Shown here: positions 1-6,164 of the stretch, piece after piece
How positions within the stretch are numbered: position 1 is the first letter of the stretch
How the letters are laid out: every line of letters begins with the position of its first letter
NCBI GenBank assembly: GCA_025362615.1
Contig: JANYFQ010000066.1
Coordinates: forward strand, 1 to 8,371
Length of the DNA: 8,371 bases
Source of the DNA: Hymenobacter sp.
GTDB taxonomy: Bacteria > Bacteroidota > Bacteroidia > Cytophagales > Hymenobacteraceae
Direction: 5' to 3'
The notes under the pieces: model-generated
Database searches by the model: none
What the model was told of the DNA's origin: nothing
The model's input: only the letters and a program-made list of their open reading frames with translations
Program-made: the position numbers and the translations under genes

Positions 1-1116
1 GCCGTGTTCGATTTGCGGGAGTTGGCCGCCCCGCTCTCCGAAACCAGCGCTTACTCCTCGGCCACAGTGCCCAGCCTGAGCGCCACCCCGCTGGCCCTGG
101 GCATGGCCGGCCGCCTCGACCGCCGGCAGCGCCTCCCGCAAAACAAAGCCGACAGCCTGGCCGGCACCTTCCGCTTCGTGCCCGACCCCACGCTGCGCCT
201 CACGCTGCTCGACACCCGCCGCAACGTGCGCCCCGGCGAAGCCTTCGCCACCCGCTTCTTTAGCGCCTTGCGCCGCCCGGGGTTTGGCAAAACCGAGCTG
301 ACGGCCGCCCTCAAGGGCTTGGCCGTAGCGCCCACCGCTGGCTACAACCGGGCCGTGGTGAGCTTTGGGCGCAGCCTGGCCAGCCGCCTCGTCTTTTACT
401 TCCACGACCCCGCCGCCGCCGCCCGCCCCCTGGCCTGGCACTCGTACTCGGTGCTGTTTGGGGCTTCGCCCGGTGGTACCGGCGCGGCCCTCCCCAACGA
501 CCCGCGCTACTACACCTACCTCACCACCGATTTCGGTGCCTCGCCCCTGGCCCCCCTCGCCAACCCCACGCAGCGCGTACCCGCTGCGGGCCTCAACGGC
601 CTGGCCTACGTGCAGGACGGGGCCGGCCTGGGAGTTCGGGTCCGCATCCCGGAGGCACTGGCTACCGAGCTAACCACGAAGCAGCAAGTCATCAACCGGG
701 CCGAGCTTTATCTGCCGGTGAAGCCCTTCACCGGCGCGGTGTTTCCGTACGCCGAGGGCTTGTTTGTGAGTGAGGTGGACAGCCTCAACCAAGTGCTGCG
801 CCGCGCACAGGGCCTGCTCGTCACCGACCGCGTGGTGCAGCGCGACGGAGCCGCTCCCACCGGCAACGGCAGCGAAGCCCTGGCCTTGCTCTACGATGCC
901 AACACCAGCGCCCCGTACTACCTGCTGCCCGTCACGAGCTACCTCCAATACTACCTCACCAACCGCAGCACCCGCACCGAAACCGTGCCCGCTGGCCTGC
1001 TGCTGACCCCCACCCTGCGCCGCTCCCAAAACCTGACCCTCAATCGCTCCATTCTGGACGTGAGCAGCAGCCGGGGCGGCCCGCGCCTGCGGGTGTACTA
1101 CTCGCAGTTGCGGTGA
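1..1116 (+). CDS. DUF4270 family protein, 3' part (5' end outside window)
   Basis: The reading frame is open from the first base to a TGA at 1114-1116, giving about 371 residues. The GTG at position 4 is probably internal, because family members usually run longer and begin with a lipoprotein signal, which is not seen here. Features typical of DUF4270 proteins are visible: a central segment 'ELTAALKGLAV', then 'INRAELYLPV', 'SYLQYYLTN', a late 'LNRSILD', and a final 'RLRVYYSQL' strand. The sequence is rich in beta-type strands and has no membrane segment in this part. DUF4270 proteins are usually predicted outer-surface or periplasmic lipoproteins of Bacteroidetes. Their function is not established. 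In this phylum they often lie just upstream of glmS, as here, which suggests a link to envelope synthesis, but that is inference from gene order. The family call rests on recalled motifs, not a profile search. Confidence 0.8.
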   Translation, partial: AVFDLRELAAPLSETSAYSSATVPSLSATPLALGMAGRLDRRQRLPQNKADSLAGTFRFVPDPTLRLTLLDTRRNVRPGEAFATRFFSALRRPGFGKTELTAALKGLAVAPTAGYNRAVVSFGRSLASRLVFYFHDPAAAARPLAWHSYSVLFGASPGGTGAALPNDPRYYTYLTTDFGASPLAPLANPTQRVPAAGLNGLAYVQDGAGLGVRVRIPEALATELTTKQQVINRAELYLPVKPFTGAVFPYAEGLFVSEVDSLNQVLRRAQGLLVTDRVVQRDGAAPTGNGSEALALLYDANTSAPYYLLPVTSYLQYYLTNRSTRTETVPAGLLLTPTLRRSQNLTLNRSILDVSSSRGGPRLRVYYSQLR

Positions 1117-1120
1117 TTCA

Positions 1121-1243
1121 GGGCTTAGGCTTTAGGGGCTTAGGGCGTAGTCAGGGTTTGAAAGACTGATAGTGAAGCCAAGTCTTTGTACCCCGCAACC
1201 CAAACCCAATGCGCCAATGTAAAGCCCCTAAGCCCCTAAGCCC
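1121..1243. repeat. nested inverted repeats upstream of glmS
   Basis: The 159-base gap between the DUF4270 gene and glmS holds three nested inverted repeats. The outer arms are 1132-1145 (TTAGGGGCTTAGGG) and 1226-1239, a perfect 14-base match, with partly matching copies extending to 1121 and 1243. The middle arms are GGGTTTG at 1154-1160 and CAAACCC at 1201-1207. The inner arms are AAAGACT at 1161-1167 and AGTCTTT at 1181-1187. Together they could fold into one long stem with internal loops. No T-run follows, so a simple intrinsic terminator is unlikely. A weak promoter candidate (TTTG at 1157-1160, AGTCTTTG at 1181-1188, 20 bases apart) overlaps the inner arms. It is too poor at the TA position to call. 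Other roles could be an mRNA-stabilising structure or a dispersed intergenic repeat. Confidence 0.7.
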
Positions 1244-1269
1244 TTAAATTCCTAACCCTTAAATTTTAA
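1224..1269 (+). repeat. degenerate 8-base tandem repeat before glmS
   Basis: Successive units read GCCCCTAA, GCCCCTAA, GCCCTTAA, ATTCCTAA, CCCTTAA and ATTTTAA. Every unit ends in TAA, and the units become more AT-rich toward the glmS start at 1276. The first units are also the right arm of the outer inverted repeat. The last unit includes TAAATTTT (1260-1267), one mismatch from the Bacteroidetes -7 box TAnnTTTG. If used, it would give glmS an almost leaderless transcript, but this is speculative. Confidence 0.6.
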
Positions 1270-1275
1270 TCAGCC

Positions 1276-3111
<1,836 letters not shown>

Positions 3112-3114
3112 GGG

Positions 3115-3157
3115 CACTCGTCGGACGAATCGCCCGAAGGGCTTCGTCCGACGAGTG
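3115..3157. repeat. palindromic hairpin 1 after glmS
   Basis: A perfect 15-base stem pairs 3115-3129 with 3143-3157. Above it are a TC bulge (3130-3131), a four-base GCCC/GGGC stem and a GAA triloop (3136-3138). It begins three bases after the glmS stop codon. No T-run follows, so it is a weak candidate for intrinsic termination and may instead protect the 3' end of the glmS transcript. Its central 33 bases (3120-3152) are the exact reverse complement of the centre of hairpin 2. Confidence 0.85.
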
Positions 3158-3216
3158 CGGCGTATGCTACCCCCGAACGGTTTGTATAAGACGGCGCTTG
3201 CGCGAGTCGTTCTGCG

Positions 3217-3263
3217 AAAAATGGTCGGACGAAGCCCTTCGGGCGATTCGTCCGACCATTTTT
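3217..3263. terminator. bidirectional terminator, hairpin 2 between glmS and the convergent gene
   Basis: A perfect 17-base stem pairs 3217-3233 (starting AAAAATGG) with 3247-3263 (ending CCATTTTT). Above it are a GCCC/GGGC stem, a TTC loop and a two-base GA bulge. The A/T ends supply a T-run on either strand, so it can stop transcription of glmS and of the minus-strand gene. The last paired base, 3263, is directly next to the stop codon of the minus-strand gene (3264-3266). The 59 bases between the two hairpins (3158-3216) hold no gene or clear motif. Confidence 0.85.
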
Positions 3264-3965
3264 CTATCCCCGCAACGCTTCGCGTTTGAGTAATGGGCAC
3301 ACTTTATAACGCTCGTCGTGGGTGTCTTGCCATAGGGCTTCGAGCACGGCGTACACGCGGGCTACGCCGATGGCTTGGGCCCAGGCAAAAGGCCCGTGGG
3401 GGTAGTTGGTGCCGAGCTTCATGCCCAGGTCCACGTCGGCTTTACTGGCGGTGCCTTCCTGCAAGGTGTAGTAGGCTTCGTTGATGATTTGGCAGACGAC
3501 GCGGGGCGTGACGAGGCCCACGCGGTCGGCCACGACGCGGTAGTCGGTGCCGAGGGCGGCGCAGGTTGCGGCTAGTTTGGCGCGGTCGGTTTCGTGGTAG
3601 AGGCTCACTTCGAGCAAGGGGCGGTTGAGGAGGGTGGGTAGGCCGCAGAAGCCGAAGAGCGTTTCAGCGGGCGGCCCGTTCTCGTGGGCTTCCACGGTTT
3701 CGAAGAGCGAAGCGTCGGCGCATTCCTTGAAAACGGGGCAGGCGAACAACGGCAACTCGTTGTACCAGGGCCGGGTGTGGTAAGCGTATCCGAAGCTGAA
3801 CATCGCCCCGACCGTGGTACTCAATGCCGCCAGTTCCTGGGTTTTGGCCGCGCGTTCTTCCTGTCCGTCGAAGTCGGTCGAGTGAAACGTGTACGTGTGC
3901 CCCGGCCCGAACTTGGCGCGGAACTCGGTTTCGACGTGGCCGCCGTCAATGATTAGGAGGTGCAT
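3264..3965 (-). CDS. small 3-hydroxyacyl-CoA dehydrogenase-like protein with degenerate active site
   Basis: This 233-residue protein resembles the C-terminal part of 3-hydroxyacyl-CoA dehydrogenases. The segment from about 150 to 225 ('INEAYYTLQEG', 'DVDLGMKLGTNYPHGPFAWAQAIG', 'YKVCPLLKRE') follows the 3HCDH C-terminal domain closely. The N-terminal third starts with 'MHLLIIDGGH', which may be a worn Rossmann strand. It lacks the GxGxxG NAD-binding motif, and the protein is about 50 residues shorter than usual. By my alignment, the catalytic His of 'HFFNP' is Cys107 and the Asn of 'VVNR' is Pro154, while the Glu of the His-Glu pair survives as Glu119. A normal dehydrogenase reaction is therefore doubtful, and acyl-CoA binding or a structural role is possible. 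No signal peptide or membrane segment is seen. Database entries probably call it '3-hydroxyacyl-CoA dehydrogenase family protein'. It is divergent from ridA and convergent with glmS. Confidence 0.75.
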   Translation of the reverse strand: MHLLIIDGGHVETEFRAKFGPGHTYTFHSTDFDGQEERAAKTQELAALSTTVGAMFSFGYAYHTRPWYNELPLFACPVFKECADASLFETVEAHENGPPAETLFGFCGLPTLLNRPLLEVSLYHETDRAKLAATCAALGTDYRVVADRVGLVTPRVVCQIINEAYYTLQEGTASKADVDLGMKLGTNYPHGPFAWAQAIGVARVYAVLEALWQDTHDERYKVCPLLKREALRG

Positions 3966-3978
3966 TCGGTTCGGGTGT

Positions 3979-3986
3979 TACTTTCG
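3979..3986 (+). promoter_or_regulatory. possible ridA -7 box (weak)
   Basis: TACTTTCG differs by one base from the Bacteroidetes -7 consensus TAnnTTTG and lies about 44 bases before the ridA start. No convincing TTTG is found at the -33 position. Another TTTTG lies at 3988-3992 but has no TA before it. This is offered only as the best candidate in a short divergent region. Confidence 0.25.
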
Positions 3987-3995
3987 CTTTTGCTT

Positions 3996-4003
3996 CAAAG
4001 ATA
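3996..4003 (-). promoter_or_regulatory. -7 box for the dehydrogenase-like gene
   Basis: Read on the minus strand this is TATCTTTG, a full match to the Bacteroidetes -7 box TAnnTTTG. It lies 30 bases upstream of the ATG at 3965, which leaves a leader of roughly 25 bases. The -33 element is not clear. The leader shows no Shine-Dalgarno sequence, as is usual in this phylum. Confidence 0.5.
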
Positions 4004-4029
4004 CCCAACCCTTCTAAACCTGCTTTTTT

Positions 4030-4416
4030 ATGGCCCACCAAATCATCCTCACCGACCAGGCTCCGGCCCCGATTGGCCCTTACTCGCAGGCCGTGCGGGC
4101 GGGCAACACCATTTACGTGTCGGGCCAGATACCGCTGAGTGCCAGCGGCGAGCTGGTGGGCGCGGGCGACGTGGCGGCCCAGGCCCACCAAGTGCTCCGC
4201 AACCTGCGGGCCGTGCTGGCGGCGGCCGGGGCGCAGCTCACCGACGTGGTGAAGTGCAGCATTTTCGTGAAGGATTTGAGCAACTTCGGCCTCATCAACG
4301 AGGTGTACGGGCAGTACTTCGCCGAGGAAACCGCCCCGGCCCGCGAAACGGTGGAAGTCAGCCGCCTGCCGCGCGACGTGGAAGTGGAGATTTCGGGCAT
4401 TGCCGTGCTGGCGTAG
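4030..4416 (+). CDS. ridA: RidA family 2-iminobutanoate/2-iminopropanoate deaminase
   Basis: RidA proteins hydrolyse reactive enamine and imine intermediates released by PLP-dependent enzymes such as threonine dehydratase. They give 2-oxoacids and ammonia and protect other PLP enzymes from damage. The 128-residue length equals that of E. coli RidA. Family signatures are present in order: 'APAPIGPYSQAV' near the N-terminus, 'GNTIYVSGQIP', 'VVKCSIFVKDLSNF', and 'PARETVEVSRLPRDVEVEI' near the C-terminus. Arg105, which binds the substrate carboxylate, and Glu120, which is implicated in water activation, fall at the same positions as in E. coli. An active deaminase is therefore expected. Family members act as cytosolic homotrimers. 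The ATG at 4030 gives the standard N-terminus. The gene is divergent from the dehydrogenase-like gene and 68 bases upstream of gltX, from which it is probably transcribed separately. Confidence 0.93.
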   Translation: MAHQIILTDQAPAPIGPYSQAVRAGNTIYVSGQIPLSASGELVGAGDVAAQAHQVLRNLRAVLAAAGAQLTDVVKCSIFVKDLSNFGLINEVYGQYFAEETAPARETVEVSRLPRDVEVEISGIAVLA

Positions 4417-4451
4417 GGGCCGCCGCCGCAAAAAGGCGTTTCGGCGGCCCC
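4416..4451 (+). terminator. GC-rich hairpin after ridA
   Basis: GGGGCCGCCG (4416-4425) pairs perfectly with CGGCGGCCCC (4442-4451), and an inner CGC/GCG pair brackets an A-rich loop. The left arm starts on the last base of the ridA stop codon. No T-run follows the stem, so it is at best a weak terminator. It separates ridA from the gltX promoter box 17 bases downstream. Confidence 0.4.
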
Positions 4452-4467
4452 CGCTGCCCCCGGCCCG

Positions 4468-4475
4468 TACCTTTG
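4468..4475 (+). promoter_or_regulatory. -7 box for gltX
   Basis: TACCTTTG is a full match to the Bacteroidetes -7 consensus TAnnTTTG. It ends only nine bases before the first ATG (4485), so the transcript would have a leader of about five bases, or about eleven if the ATG at 4491 is used. A clear -33 TTTG is not seen in the GC-rich sequence upstream. Confidence 0.55.
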
Positions 4476-4484
4476 CGTCCACTT

Positions 4485-6056
4485 ATGACCATGACCACCG
4501 ACCGACCCGTTCGGGTGCGCTTTGCGCCCTCGCCCACCGGCCCGCTCCACATTGGCGGCGTCCGCACGGCCCTTTATAATTACTTGCTGGCCCGCCAACT
4601 GGGCGGCAAAATGCTGCTCCGCATCGAGGACACCGACCAGAACCGCTTCGTGCCGGGGGCTGAGGAGTACATCCTCGAAGCCCTGGCCTGGTGCGGAATT
4701 GTGATTGACGAAGGCCAGGGCGTGGGCGGCCCCCACGCGCCCTACCGGCAGAGCGAGCGCAAGCCGCTCTACCGGCAATACGCCAACCAGCTCATCGCCG
4801 CCGGGCACGCCTACTACGCTTTTGATACGCCCGAAGAGCTGGACGCCATGCGCTTGCGCCTGCAGGCGGCCAAAGTGGCCAGCCCGCAGTACAACGCCAT
4901 CACCCGCGCTCAGATGCGGAACTCGCTGACGCTGCCCGACACCGAGGTGCAGGCGCTGCTGGCGGCCGACACGCCCTACGTGGTGCGCCTGAAGGTGCCG
5001 CGCAAGGAGGAAATCCGCTTCCACGACCTCATCCGCGGGTGGGTGGTGGTGCATTCGTCGGCCGTGGACGACAAGGTGCTCATGAAGTCGGACGGGATGC
5101 CGACCTACCACCTGGCCAACATCGTGGACGACCATTTGATGGAAATCTCGCACGTCATCCGGGGCGAGGAGTGGCTGCCGTCGGCGCCGCTGCACGTTTT
5201 GCTGTACCGCTACCTGGGCTGGGAAAGCACCATGCCGCAGTTTGCCCACCTGCCGCTGCTGCTCAAGCCCGACGGCACGGGCAAGCTCAGCAAGCGCGAC
5301 GGCGACCGGCTGGGCTTCCCGGTGTTTCCGCTGGAGTGGCGCGGCACCGATGCCGAAACCGGCGAACCGACCCTGAGCCGGGGCTTCCGCGAAGACGGGT
5401 ATTTGCCCGACGCGCTCATCAACTTCCTGGCCTTTCTGGGCTGGAACCCCGGCACGGCGCAGGAGATTTTCTCGATGGACGAGCTGATTGCCGCCTTCTC
5501 GATGGAGCGCGTGAGCAAGTCGCCCGCCAAGTTCGACCAGGGCAAGGTGAAGTGGTACAACGAGCACTACCTGCGGGCGCGGCCCGACGCGGAACTTGCG
5601 CCCTACCTGCTGGCCGCCCTGGCCGCGCACGGCCTGAGCTGCACCCCCGAAAAGGCGGTTCAGATTGTGGGCGTGATGAAGGAGCGCGTGAGCTTCCCGC
5701 AGGATTTCTGGCAGGAGGCCAAGTACTTCTTCCAGGCCCCCGACAGCTACGACGAAGCGGTGATGGCCAAGAAGTGGACCCCCGCCGTGGCCGCCGCCCT
5801 GGCCGAGTACGGCGACCTCATCGCCGATTATTCGCGGGACGCGGGCGGCGAAGCTTTCCCGCCCGCCGAAGACCTCAAGGGCTTCCTGACCACCGTGGTG
5901 GAGCAGCACGAGATGAAAATTGGCCAGACCTTGCAGGCCCTGCGCGTGGCCGTGACCGGGGCCGCCGCCGGCCCCGACTTGTTCGAGACGCTGGCCATCC
6001 TGGGGCCGGTGGAGGTGAACGCTCGGCTGAAGGCTGCCGCCCAGGGGCGCAGCTAG
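4485..6056 (+). CDS. gltX: glutamate--tRNA ligase
   Basis: This cytosolic class I aminoacyl-tRNA synthetase charges tRNA-Glu with glutamate using ATP. The product is 523 residues from the first ATG, close to the usual length of about 500. The catalytic domain opens with 'RFAPSPTGPLHIGG' (HIGH-type motif at residues 22-25), followed by 'LLRIEDTDQNR', the 'SDGMPTYHLANIVDDHLM' region, 'HVIRGEEWLPSAP', and the KMSKS-type loop 'KLSKR' at 267-271. The C-terminal helical part, from about residue 330, is the anticodon-binding region ('INFLAFLGWNPG', 'FDQGKVKWYNEHYL'). The zinc-binding cysteines of the E. coli enzyme are absent: 'YYAFDTPEEL' replaces the CxC region, as in many bacterial GluRS. Two ATGs (4485 and 4491) are in frame, and the first is chosen. 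The frame stays open upstream to about 3960, but that part overlaps ridA and lacks GluRS sequence. The gene ends at a strong terminator shared with the convergent FN3 gene. Confidence 0.97.
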   Translation: MTMTTDRPVRVRFAPSPTGPLHIGGVRTALYNYLLARQLGGKMLLRIEDTDQNRFVPGAEEYILEALAWCGIVIDEGQGVGGPHAPYRQSERKPLYRQYANQLIAAGHAYYAFDTPEELDAMRLRLQAAKVASPQYNAITRAQMRNSLTLPDTEVQALLAADTPYVVRLKVPRKEEIRFHDLIRGWVVVHSSAVDDKVLMKSDGMPTYHLANIVDDHLMEISHVIRGEEWLPSAPLHVLLYRYLGWESTMPQFAHLPLLLKPDGTGKLSKRDGDRLGFPVFPLEWRGTDAETGEPTLSRGFREDGYLPDALINFLAFLGWNPGTAQEIFSMDELIAAFSMERVSKSPAKFDQGKVKWYNEHYLRARPDAELAPYLLAALAAHGLSCTPEKAVQIVGVMKERVSFPQDFWQEAKYFFQAPDSYDEAVMAKKWTPAVAAALAEYGDLIADYSRDAGGEAFPPAEDLKGFLTTVVEQHEMKIGQTLQALRVAVTGAAAGPDLFETLAILGPVEVNARLKAAAQGRS

Positions 6057-6105
6057 GGCAGCGGCCCGCGCCGGGGCGGCAGCTTGCTGTTCGGCATCAA
6101 CCAAC

Positions 6106-6141
6106 AAAAAACCCCCACCGGCTGGCCGGTGGGGGTTTTTT
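6106..6141. terminator. bidirectional intrinsic terminator between gltX and the FN3 gene
   Basis: A perfect 17-base inverted repeat (6106-6122 with 6125-6141) starts with AAAAAACCCCC and ends with GGGGGTTTTTT around a two-base TG gap. It has a GC-rich stem and a six-base T-run on either strand. It lies 49 bases after the gltX stop and 23 bases beyond the stop of the minus-strand FN3 gene, so it should end both transcripts. Confidence 0.95.
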
Positions 6142-6164
6142 ATGCAGCGGCGAACCGCGGGGGG

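Noticed and set aside
1117..1275. A glmS ribozyme upstream of glmS
   Set aside because: That ribozyme is known from Firmicutes and relatives. The region has simple inverted repeats, not the ribozyme's conserved core, and is probably too AT/CCCTAA-repetitive to form it.
3115..3263. A complete insertion sequence
   Set aside because: The inverted copies enclose only about 70 bases, with no open frame for a transposase and no flanking target duplication.
3960..4484. Long in-frame extension upstream of gltX that would give a 698-residue protein
   Set aside because: It overlaps ridA in another frame, has no GluRS-like sequence, and the enzyme begins naturally at 4485 beside its own promoter box.
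4113..6107. 664-residue open frame antisense to ridA and gltX
   Set aside because: It is a shadow of high-GC coding sequence. The translation looks random, and it would span the promoter and starts of two solid genes.
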